64,000 nucleotides of DNA from CAVOHU01 sp963817885 (lineage in GTDB: Bacteria; Acidobacteriota; Vicinamibacteria; Vicinamibacterales; JAKQTR01), in assembly GCA_963817885.1 (NCBI GenBank), contig CAWFQE010000007.1, positions 310,001-374,000 on the forward strand. Direction: 5' to 3'. Each line of letters begins with the position of its first letter. Positions within the stretch are counted from its first letter, which is position 1. The notes under the pieces are model-generated. The model was given only the letters and a program-made list of their open reading frames with translations, did no database searches and was not told the origin of the DNA. The position numbers were made by a program, and so were the translations under genes. Of the stretch, positions 48,756 through 56,685 are shown one piece after another.

Positions 48756-49591
48756 TGGCGCACATCCTGATGGACCGCCACGGCGCGGTCGGGCGCATCA
48801 CGATCGATCGCCGGGCGCGGCTCAATTCGCTCGACGTGGAAACGGCCCGCGATCTTCGCAAGGCCGGACTGCAGATGGCGCGCGACCCTCAGGTCCGCGT
48901 GGTGATCCTTCGCGCCGAGGGCGGAGTGTTCTGCAGCGGCGCTGATCTCAAGTACATCCGTGACGGTGGATCAGCACCGGACCTGGCGTACCTGAAGCCG
49001 GACGCCCGGCCCGCCGACCACGGGTATGGCGCCGTGTTCAAGCAGATTCTCGAGTACATCCACAGCACGATCTCGGAGATCAAGCGCGCGCCGAAGCCGT
49101 TTGTCGCCGCCGTGGACGGGATGGCCGCCGCGGGCGGTTTTGGCCTCGCGATGGCCTGCGACCTCGTGTTCGCCTCCGACCGATCGTCGTTCGAGTGGGC
49201 ATACGGGAAGACCAGCCTGACGGGAGCCGAAAGTTCCACGTTCTTCCTGCCGCGGCTGATCGGCCTGCGCCGCGCGATGGGCCTGGCGCTGCTCAATCCC
49301 CGGCTGGATGCGCGGACGGCCTGCGACTGGGGGCTCGTCAACGAGGTCTTCCCCGCCGAAGGATTCGACGATCGGGTGCTGGCGATCGCCGCGCGCATCG
49401 CTGAAGGGCCCGGGCCGGCGCTGGGAATCGCGAAGGGGCTGCTGAACCAGGCCGCCCTCGTCGACCGGCTCGACTTTCACCTGGACCAGGAACTCGATCA
49501 ACTCACCCGCATCGCCGACACGCCGGATTTCGCCGAAGGCATCAGGGCGTTCTTCGAGAAGCGGGCGCCGGACTTCCCGTCCGGCAAATAG
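48755..49591 (+). CDS. crotonase-fold (enoyl-CoA hydratase-like) protein coupled to hypE
   Basis: 278 aa. The crotonase core is clear: RARLNSLDVETARDL, oxyanion-hole strands VFCSGADLKYI and VAAVDGMAAAGGFGLAMACDLVFASD, then LPRLIGLRRAMGLALL. The two catalytic glutamates of true enoyl-CoA hydratases (in GGGCE and QPE) are replaced: GGFG and WAY here. Hydration of enoyl-CoA is therefore doubtful. Translational coupling to hypE recalls the crotonase half of HypX, which makes the CO ligand from formyl groups; whether this gene does so is inference. Other crotonase reactions remain possible. Confidence 0.8.
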   Translation: MAHILMDRHGAVGRITIDRRARLNSLDVETARDLRKAGLQMARDPQVRVVILRAEGGVFCSGADLKYIRDGGSAPDLAYLKPDARPADHGYGAVFKQILEYIHSTISEIKRAPKPFVAAVDGMAAAGGFGLAMACDLVFASDRSSFEWAYGKTSLTGAESSTFFLPRLIGLRRAMGLALLNPRLDARTACDWGLVNEVFPAEGFDDRVLAIAARIAEGPGPALGIAKGLLNQAALVDRLDFHLDQELDQLTRIADTPDFAEGIRAFFEKRAPDFPSGK

Positions 49592-49904
49592 ACTCCACTG
49601 CACGGCACCGTGGCGACCGGTGGCGCCCCCCTCTGGCTTGCCGTCTCCTGCCGGAATACCGGCACGGCGGCGAAGCGGTTCGGCTGGCGCACCACTAAGT
49701 AGAGGTGGCTCAGTCACTTCAGCGCCTCTCAGTTGATGGCAACTGGCTTGCTCAGCTCTCGTATGGGTGGGGGCCCGGGTGTGCGCATTCGTGTGCACGC
49801 GCCTCGTGCTGTCACCCCACCATCGTATCGGGCCAGTCCTTCGGTCTGCGCGCGGCCGACGGGTCCGGCCGTGCACTCATCCCGTCTGTCGAAGTCATAG
49901 ACGC
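49592..49904. other. intergenic region hyp genes - cytochrome genes
   Basis: About 310 bp with no credible gene. It holds the sigma-54 promoter at 49737-49752 and, just upstream, a loose inverted repeat AGAGG...CCTCT (49711-49730) that might be an activator site. Confidence 0.5.
49737..49752 (+). promoter_or_regulatory. sigma-54 promoter of the cytochrome operon
   Basis: TGGCAA-N5-TTGCT with 10 nt between GG and GC. It leaves a leader of about 140 nt before the nine-heme cytochrome gene at 49905. Confidence 0.6.
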
Positions 49905-50945
49905 ATGCTGCTCAACCTGCTGCTGCTCACGACGCTGTCGATCCAGAACGGCGGGATCGGCGCCGCGTCGAAAGCCGACCTGGTCGACACCTGCCTTTCG
50001 TGCCATGGGGACAAGGCGCTGTCGGTCACGCTTCCGAGCGGGGAGACCCGTTCGCTGTATGTCGATGTCGAGCTGTTCAAGCGGTCCGTGCACGGGAACA
50101 AGCTCGGGTGCACCGATTGCCACCAGGACATCCAGGACATCCCGCACGCGTCCCGGCCATTCAAGACGCTGCGCGAGTTCACGGTGGCGTACTACGAGCA
50201 GTGCAAGCGCTGCCACTTCCCCAACTACACGAAGACGCTCGACAGCGTGCACTACCAGGCGCTGGCGCGCGGGGATCGGACCGCCCCGCTGTGCGTTGAC
50301 TGCCACGGGTCGCACGATGTGACGCGGCCCGACCAGCCGCGCACCCACGTGTCGGAGACGTGCGCCAAGTGCCACGAGGGCATCTCGGCCGTGTTTGCCA
50401 AGAGCGTGCACGGCCGATCGATCAACCGCAACGGCGACGTGCCGGTCTGCACCGACTGCCACCGCTCGCACGACATCGCCGGCCCGAAGGCCGCCAACTG
50501 GCTGCGCACCACTCCGGAAATCTGCGGCAACTGCCACTCCAACAAGACGCTCATGGATCGCTACGGTCTGTCGACCGCGGTGACCAGAACCTACGTGTCC
50601 GACTTCCACGGAATGACCGCGTCGCTCCAGCGCGGCAGCAACACGGAGGGCATGAGCGTCACGGCACTCTGCACGGATTGTCACGGCGTGCACGACATCA
50701 TGAAAGTCGACGAGCCGGGATCGCACGTGCTGCGCGCGAACCTGGTCAAGACGTGCGCCCGCTGCCATCCCGGGGCCAACGAGAACTTCCCTGCCGCCTG
50801 GCTGTCGCATTACGAGCCGAGCTGGAAGAAGGCGCCGCTGGTCTACGGGGTGCAGGTCTTCTACGCCGTGCTGATCCCGTTCATGATGATCGGCCTGGTC
50901 CTCCAGGTCCTGTTGCACTTGTGGCGCATGGTGGTCAATCGATGA
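49905..50945 (+). CDS. nine-heme c-type cytochrome with C-terminal membrane anchor
   Basis: 346 aa. N-terminal signal/anchor helix LLNLLLLTTL. Nine CxxCH motifs in order: CLSCH, CTDCH, CKRCH, CVDCH, CAKCH, CTDCH, CGNCH, CTDCH, CARCH. Several extra His follow SVHG-type motifs and could be distal ligands. A C-terminal helix (VFYAVLIPFMMIGLVLQVLLHLW) anchors it to the membrane. It overlaps the cytochrome b gene by four bases, so the pair forms a quinone-linked periplasmic electron-transfer unit. The precise acceptor is unknown. Confidence 0.9.
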   Translation: MLLNLLLLTTLSIQNGGIGAASKADLVDTCLSCHGDKALSVTLPSGETRSLYVDVELFKRSVHGNKLGCTDCHQDIQDIPHASRPFKTLREFTVAYYEQCKRCHFPNYTKTLDSVHYQALARGDRTAPLCVDCHGSHDVTRPDQPRTHVSETCAKCHEGISAVFAKSVHGRSINRNGDVPVCTDCHRSHDIAGPKAANWLRTTPEICGNCHSNKTLMDRYGLSTAVTRTYVSDFHGMTASLQRGSNTEGMSVTALCTDCHGVHDIMKVDEPGSHVLRANLVKTCARCHPGANENFPAAWLSHYEPSWKKAPLVYGVQVFYAVLIPFMMIGLVLQVLLHLWRMVVNR

Positions 50946-51628
50946 GCACGTACTACATCCGCTTCTCGCTCCGGCAGCGCATAGAGCACTTCTGCGTGAT
51001 GTCGCTGTTCATCATCCTGTCGGTGACCGGACTGCCGCAGAAGTTCTTCGAGGCCAGCTGGGCGTCGTGGATGCTGCAGGCCCTGGGCGGCATCGACCGC
51101 GTGCGCTGGTTTCACCGCGCCGCCGGCGTGTCGTTCGCCGTGCTGACGGCCGTGCACCTGATGACGGCCATCGGGCTGGTGGCCACCGGGCGCGCGGCCT
51201 TCTCGATCGTGCCCAACCGGAAGGACTTCACCGACGCCATCCAGACGCTGCGCTACTACCTCGGCCTCCACGATCAGCCGTCGCGCTTCGACCGTTTCGA
51301 CTACCGGCAGAAGTTCGAATACTGGGGCCTGGTGCTCGGGGCGGTCGTCGTGATCTCGACCGGCCTGATCCTGTACCTTCCGATCCTTTTCACCCGCTTC
51401 TTCCCCGGCGAACTGGTCCCGGCGGCCAAGGCCGCGCACGGCAACGAAGGCCTGATGGCGTTTCTGGTCGTCATCCTGTGGCACATCTACAACGCCCACC
51501 TCAACCCCGACGTCTTCCCGTTCGACACCACGATCTTCTCGGGCAAGATCAGCGCCGAACGCATGCACCACGAGCACCCGCTCGAATACGAGCGGCTGAA
51601 GGCCCTCGAGGGAAACGAGGAGTCGTAG
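50942..51628 (+). CDS. membrane cytochrome b (formate dehydrogenase gamma / hydrogenase cyt b-like)
   Basis: 228 aa. Four predicted membrane helices: near residues 14-32, 56-80, 120-148 and 170-192. Histidines suited to two b hemes lie in RIEHFC, WFHRAAG, VHLMT and LWHIYNAHLNPDVFP. This is the pattern of the gamma subunits of formate dehydrogenase and hydrogenase-1. With the nine-heme cytochrome it should exchange electrons with the quinone pool. Confidence 0.85.
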   Translation: MSTYYIRFSLRQRIEHFCVMSLFIILSVTGLPQKFFEASWASWMLQALGGIDRVRWFHRAAGVSFAVLTAVHLMTAIGLVATGRAAFSIVPNRKDFTDAIQTLRYYLGLHDQPSRFDRFDYRQKFEYWGLVLGAVVVISTGLILYLPILFTRFFPGELVPAAKAAHGNEGLMAFLVVILWHIYNAHLNPDVFPFDTTIFSGKISAERMHHEHPLEYERLKALEGNEES

Positions 51629-51632
51629 GATC

Positions 51633-52607
51633 GTGGTCGCCTACGCGGGCCAGGCCGTCCTGCACTCGCTTGTCGCCGCCGTCGTCGTCGAGACCCTGCT
51701 TCGCATCTGGCGGTCGAGGCACGCCGACGAGCGCCTGGCGCTGCGCCTGCTGGTGCTGGTTCTCCCCCTGATCCTGACGCCGGTCTTCGCCGTCGCCGCG
51801 CCGTTCAGGGGCGAAGACTCGTTCGGTTCCCGCTGGATGCTCTTCTCGAGTGCGAACTGGAATCAGCTGCGCATCGCGGGCGTCGGCGTCTGGACGATTT
51901 CGATCTCGATACTCGCCGCCCTCGGCTCCATCCTGTGCCTTCGTGACGTGGTCGGGTTCCTGGTCGATCGGGTGCGCCGTGAACCGGCCGGAGCCGATCC
52001 CGATCTGGCCGCGGCGAAGACGTCCATCGAGCACGTGCTGGCCGTGCTGAGCGATCGGATGGGAGTCGACCCGCCGTCGGTCGAGATGTTGGCCGTCGCT
52101 TCGCCGGTGCTGCTGTGCACGGGCGTCCTGCGACCGACGCTGGTCGTCTCGCTCGGCGCCGTCCGCCGGCTCAATGATTCAGAGCTTCGCGCGGCACTCA
52201 CGCACGAACTGTCCCACGTGTCGCATCGGGACACGCTGCTCGGCTGGACGCTCATGGGCCTGCGACTGCTCCAGGTGTTCAATCCCGTCTCCCAAATCGT
52301 CGGGCGACAGGCCATCCAGGAAATCGAGCGCCGGGCGGACGCCGAAGTCGCCGCCTCGGGCCAGCACGATCATCTCGCCTCGGCGCTGATCAAGCTGTCG
52401 GGGCGCACCGACGACGAGACGCCCCAGGCGCCGTCCGAGCGGCTCGGCCTGTCACAGCGCGTCGCGGCGAAGGCGGCGATCGCGGAGCTCGACGGACGCT
52501 GCGACCGCCTGCTGGATGAGCCGCCACGGCGCGTCGGCCGTCTCGCCCCGATACGGGTGGCGCTGGCCGCCGTCGGACTCACCACGCTGCTGTTCTTCGT
52601 CGTCTAG
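51633..52607 (+). CDS. membrane zinc metallopeptidase (M48/M56-like)
   Basis: 324 aa from GTG. Membrane helices at the N-terminus (about 38-58 and 82-104) and C-terminus (about 306-323). The zinc motif HELSH lies in LTHELSHVSHRD at about 190, with a later Glu in EIERRADAEVA as likely third ligand. Similar to BlaR1/MecR1-type or HtpX-type peptidases, without a sensor domain. Its place between cytochrome b and a heme kinase could mean cytochrome quality control, but no substrate can be read. Confidence 0.75.
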   Translation: MVAYAGQAVLHSLVAAVVVETLLRIWRSRHADERLALRLLVLVLPLILTPVFAVAAPFRGEDSFGSRWMLFSSANWNQLRIAGVGVWTISISILAALGSILCLRDVVGFLVDRVRREPAGADPDLAAAKTSIEHVLAVLSDRMGVDPPSVEMLAVASPVLLCTGVLRPTLVVSLGAVRRLNDSELRAALTHELSHVSHRDTLLGWTLMGLRLLQVFNPVSQIVGRQAIQEIERRADAEVAASGQHDHLASALIKLSGRTDDETPQAPSERLGLSQRVAAKAAIAELDGRCDRLLDEPPRRVGRLAPIRVALAAVGLTTLLFFVV

Positions 52608-52627
52608 GGACGTCGAAACAGGAAAGC

Positions 52628-53221
52628 ATGCCCTTCAAGGAGAGCACCCGTCCAGCATCGGCTTTTCCGGTACGGCAGCCCGGAAGCTTCGCGGCGGCCC
52701 GCTCGCTGGTCCAACTGGTGATGGTCCTTGCCGTGGCGGCGGCCTGCCTGCGGGGCGCGGACGAGATTCCAGGGCTCCTGACCGGCGCGGTCAGGGGCGT
52801 TCGGCAGTTCGACGATCTCGGCCTCATGGAACGTGCTCTCGGCTGGAAGTTTCCCGTGCCGTCGTATTTCCCGGACTTTCTGGGCTGGCCGCCCGCAAAG
52901 CTCCGTGCCTACGGGCAAACGGCGGCCACGGCCCTCTTTGTCCGCAGGGACAACTCCGATCCCTGGTTGCTCGTCGGCATCGGTTCCGGTCAGAATGTGT
53001 CGCTGCCGTTGAAACTGGTGCCGGCTCCGCTGGTGCTTCAGGAAGGGCCCGGCCAGGTAAACGGCCAGCCGGCGGTTGTGCGTCGTGTCCGCGACGCCGA
53101 TGGGACCGCGTGGACCGAGATCGCGTGGAATACGCCTGGCCGGTCCATCCTCCTGCGCTATCGAGGACCCGTGGATGAGCTCGACATGATTGCGTCCAGC
53201 ATTCCGGAACGACTGCCGTGA
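52628..53221 (+). CDS. uncharacterised membrane-anchored protein
   Basis: 197 aa, not recognised. One N-terminal helix (SLVQLVMVLAVAAACL, about 27-42) as signal or anchor, then a ~150-residue soluble domain with FPVPSYFPDFLGWPPAKLRAYGQTA and beta-rich segments. It overlaps the next kinase gene by four bases (GTGA), so it may be a periplasmic partner of that kinase. Confidence 0.55.
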   Translation: MPFKESTRPASAFPVRQPGSFAAARSLVQLVMVLAVAAACLRGADEIPGLLTGAVRGVRQFDDLGLMERALGWKFPVPSYFPDFLGWPPAKLRAYGQTAATALFVRRDNSDPWLLVGIGSGQNVSLPLKLVPAPLVLQEGPGQVNGQPAVVRRVRDADGTAWTEIAWNTPGRSILLRYRGPVDELDMIASSIPERLP

Positions 53222-55088
53222 CGCCGAACACCGTTTCGACCAGACGCTGGAACATCAGCGGGATTCAGGCGCGCGTCTTCCTGCTGGTCGGACTTGGCGT
53301 GCTCTCGACCATCATCGTGCTGGGCTGGATCGCCTGGCGCAGCCTGGCGCTGTTCAGCGACAGCGTTCTGAAGGGCCGCGAGACGCTCGCCGCCTCGGTC
53401 GCGGTCCAGGTCGACCAGGCCGTGGTTCGTGAGCTCAAGACCCTTCAGCAGATTGCCGCCGCGCCCGGCACCGATCCCCAGCTCGACGACGATGCCGCGA
53501 AGCTCGCGGCGCTCAAGGCGGCGTACCTTCGCTCGGAGCTGACCTCGACCGCACGTTCATCGTCGATGAGCGAGGAGCGCCCCGGTGGCAGGAGCCTCCT
53601 GATGCGACACTTCCCGCCGGGTTCGCCGCGGCCGTCGCCTCCGCCCTGCAGGCTGGACGTCCCGTCGCGAGCGGGCTGATCGTCGATCCATCGGGGTCCA
53701 GGCTGTACCTCTTCGTTCCGATGCGCCACTGGTCCGGCGGGCTTTCAGGCCTCGCCGTCGGCGAGATAGACCCTTCCAGTCCGCGCTTCTCAACGCTTCT
53801 GGCGGGACTTCCAAGCCAGCCCCCGGGTTCGATCGACCTGGTGGACAATCAGGGCACCGTCATCGGCAGCACGGACCCGCATCGGCGGGGCCGCCGGACC
53901 GATCACGGGCCGTTCCTGGCGAACCTGATTCGCAACGGCCAGCCTGCGCGTGGCACGTGCGTGGGCTGTCACGGCACGTCGATCCTGCAGAGCCGCCCGC
54001 GGGAGTTGATGGCCTTCGTGCCGCTGACCCAGGCGCCCTGGGCTGTCAGCGTCCGGGAACTCGAAGGCGACGCGCTCGGCGATGTGATCCGATTGCGCCG
54101 ATGGCTGATCGCCATGGCTCCGTTGCTGCTTGGCCTCGGCATGTTGTTCGCGTGGGGAACGGCCCGCAGCGTCCGGCGTCCGATCAAGGTGCTGACCGAC
54201 ACCGCCGAGCGGCTCGCCTCCGGCCAGCTCGATCGTCCCATACCACCGCTCGGGACCGACGAGGTCGGCCGGCTCGGCCGTGCGCTCGATCACATGCGCA
54301 CCGCGCTCCAGTCGTCGATGGAGGCGATCGAATCGTCGAACCAGACGCTCGAGAAGCGCGTGGAAGAGCGCACCCACGAGCTGGATCACCTCTACCGGCA
54401 GCTTGCCGATCGGGACGAGGCCCGTGTGCGGCTGCTCAGGAAGGTCATCTCAGCCCAGGAGGACGAGCGTAAACGCATGGCTCGCGAGCTTCACGACGAG
54501 ACGAGCCAGACGCTGAGCGCCCTGGTCATGAGACTCGAAACGGCGATGGCGACGCTGCCGCCCGGCACCGCCAGCGCCCCGATTGCCGAAGCGCGCGCCC
54601 TTGCGGTACGCTCCCTCGACGAACTGCACCGGCTGATCTACGACCTCCGGCCGTCGGTGCTCGACGACCTCGGACTGTGGTCGGCGATCGAGTGGTACGC
54701 GGAACGTCACCTCAAGCCGCTCGGCATCGCCGTCCGCTGCGAGTTCAGCGACGTCGATCGGCGCCTGCCGTCGGCCATGGAAACCGCGCTCTTCCGGATT
54801 TGCCAGGAGGCCATCAGCAACATCGCACGCCATGCCGAAGCGGAGACCGTTCTCATCCAGTGCGGGTTCAATGAAGACACGCTGACCATCGAGATCGAAG
54901 ACGACGGCAAGGGCTTCGACCCGGCCGGCGTCAAGAAGCCAGACGACGAAGGCCGCGGGTGGGGGCTGCTCGGCATCACCGAACGTGCCGAACTGCTCGG
55001 CGGCCAGGCGCAGATCGACACGGCGCCCGGGCAGGGCGTCAGGCTCGTCCTTACCGTGCGGGTGCCTCCGGAGGCCACACGTGGCTAA
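53218..55088 (+). CDS. NarX-type sensor histidine kinase with periplasmic CxxCH heme motif (one frameshift)
   Basis: About 623 codons. TM1 near 20-42, periplasmic sensor, TM2 (MAPLLLGLGMLFAWGTA), HAMP, coiled coil, HisKA_3 phosphoacceptor (MARELHDETSQTLSAL) and HATPase (ALFRICQEAISNIARHAEA, DDGKGFD, GLLGITERAELLGG). The sensor carries CVGCH at 53958-53972, a single covalent heme-c site. The frame changes near 53543; the joined reading (LDRTFIVDERGAP...) fits a Cache-like domain. It pairs with the NarL-type regulator downstream. Confidence 0.85.
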
Positions 55089-55740
55089 GATCCGCATTCT
55101 GATCGCCGACGATCATGCCATCGTTCGCGAGGGCATCAAGGCGCTGCTCAACCTGGCCGACGACATGGAGGTGGTCGGCGAGGCGGCAGACGGCCGCGAA
55201 GCCATCGAGCGCACCGTCAGGCTCGAGCCCGACGTTGTCCTGATGGACATCGCGATGCCCGGCCTTGGCGGCCTCGAGGCGACCCTCGAAATCAGGAAGT
55301 CCGTGCCACGGACGAAGATCCTGGTGCTGTCGCAATACGAGGATCGCGAATACGTTCGACGATTCCTGAAGGCCGGGGTATCGGGGTACGTGCTGAAGAA
55401 GACGGCGGGCGCGGACCTGACGGCGTCAATCCGGGCGGTTCAGCGCGGCGGCCTCGTCCTCGATCCCGACATCGCGCGCGAAGCGATGCGGGAGCAGGAC
55501 GCCGGGCCCTCGGGCGGAGGCGAAGCCGACCCGTACGAGTCGCTCACCGACCGCGAGAAGCAGGTGCTGAAACTGGTCGCCGACGGCAAGAGCAACAAAG
55601 AGGTTGCCGAGCTGCTTGGCATCAGCGTGAAGACCGCCATGTCTCACCGGGAGCGCATCATGGAGAAGCTCGGCCTGCACAGCAGGACCGAGCTCATCCG
55701 GTTTGCCATCAAGCAGGGCGTCATCAGGGTGGAAGGCTAG
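55081..55740 (+). CDS. NarL/LuxR-type response regulator
   Basis: 219 aa from GTG, overlapping the kinase gene by 8 bp. Receiver with IRILIADDHAIVREGIKALL, Asp in VLM-D-IAMPGLGG, and VSGYVLKKTAG; then LuxR HTH SLTDREKQVLKLVADGKSNKEVAELLGISVKTAMSHRERIMEKLGL. Intact. It forms a two-component pair with the heme kinase; targets unknown. Confidence 0.93.
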   Translation: MAKIRILIADDHAIVREGIKALLNLADDMEVVGEAADGREAIERTVRLEPDVVLMDIAMPGLGGLEATLEIRKSVPRTKILVLSQYEDREYVRRFLKAGVSGYVLKKTAGADLTASIRAVQRGGLVLDPDIAREAMREQDAGPSGGGEADPYESLTDREKQVLKLVADGKSNKEVAELLGISVKTAMSHRERIMEKLGLHSRTELIRFAIKQGVIRVEG

Positions 55741-55754
55741 CGCCAGGCCGCCTC

Positions 55755-56162
55755 CTACAAGTTGTCGTGGGACTTGCGTTCCTGCCGCGCCAGATCCGCC
55801 GATTCGCGTGCGGCCTTCTTCGCTTCGCGCGCCCGGCGCCTGCCGGCCAGGTAGGCCTCGCCCGGCGCCCACTTTGGGCTCACCGCGACCGCAATCAGCA
55901 TAAAGATGTCCTTCGCCAGCACTCCGGCCTTCCTGGCGGCCCAGCTCGCCACGAGCACGAACCCGACGAAGGGCAGGAAGAAGACGTAGCACGCGCCCAT
56001 CACGGGAGCCAGCAGCAGGAACAGCAGGGTCGGAACGCGGAAGAAGTCGTGCCCGGCGCCTCCGGGCAGTGGACCGCCGCCGGCCGGAATCATCGCCATC
56101 TCCCACGCTTTCGGACTCCAGTAGAACCCGGTCTTGACCTGTGTGCCGCCCTTGGTTGGCAT
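55755..56162 (-). CDS. uncharacterised two-helix membrane protein
   Basis: 135 aa, not recognised. An N-terminal segment YWSPKAWEMAMIP, two hydrophobic helices (VPTLLFLLLAPVMGACYVFFLPFVGFVLVASWAA, about 43-76; and DIFMLIAVAV) and a charged Ala/Arg/Lys C-terminal tail. CAGGAGAC ribosome site. Single gene, convergent with the NarL operon. Confidence 0.6.
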   Translation of the reverse strand: MPTKGGTQVKTGFYWSPKAWEMAMIPAGGGPLPGGAGHDFFRVPTLLFLLLAPVMGACYVFFLPFVGFVLVASWAARKAGVLAKDIFMLIAVAVSPKWAPGEAYLAGRRRAREAKKAARESADLARQERKSHDNL

Positions 56163-56231
56163 GATGTGTCTCCTGTATGAGTGCGGTGCGGTTGATGATG
56201 TGGCTTGCTGTCAGCTCCATCGTTCACATGT

Positions 56232-56260
56232 AATGTAGTCCCCGCCGCGCGGTCCGACAA
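56232..56260 (-). promoter_or_regulatory. possible sigma-70-type promoter of the 55755-56162 gene
   Basis: On the minus strand TTGTCG - 17 nt - TACATT, about 70 nt before the ATG. Reasonable hexamers and ideal spacing, but promoters of this type are poorly predictable in GC-rich DNA. Confidence 0.35.
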
Positions 56261-56496
56261 TTGGGCGAACATCCGATTCTTCGCCGCAACCGTCCGGTTC
56301 TTGCGGTGCACTTTGTCCAGAGCGACTGCGGCTTCACGCACCGAGCGCGCCTCGGGAAAACGCCCCAGACGAGGCACCGATCAGCCGGACTCCGCCAGAG
56401 CGCCGGACGCCGACAGCCTGACGAGAATTCGGCACAGACCCGGCTTCCCGAAGCGCGGACGACTGTAAAACCTTTCTACAACGCCGTTCTTCCCCT

Positions 56497-56512
56497 TGGC
56501 AGTTGAATTGCT
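56497..56512 (+). promoter_or_regulatory. sigma-54 promoter of the heme-kinase/NtrC-regulator operon
   Basis: TGGCAG-N5-TTGCT with 10 nt between GG and GC, in an unusually AT-rich patch, about 175 nt before the kinase start. The NtrC-type regulator at the end of the operon could activate it (autoregulation). The remainder of 56261-56685 holds no gene. Confidence 0.7.
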
Positions 56513-56685
56513 CTACAATTCGGGCGGTCAGACGTCCCCTGGGGGCAATTCGCTCCCCCACTGCCCCAGAGTCCCCCCGGAAGTTCTGGATTTGGCTCCG
56601 TTGGCAACGCGCCCCCGTTGTTAGTCATCAATCCTGGCTAGGGTTGATCGGCCGAAGGTCGCCGGTCTTCCTGGAGCACCCGACC

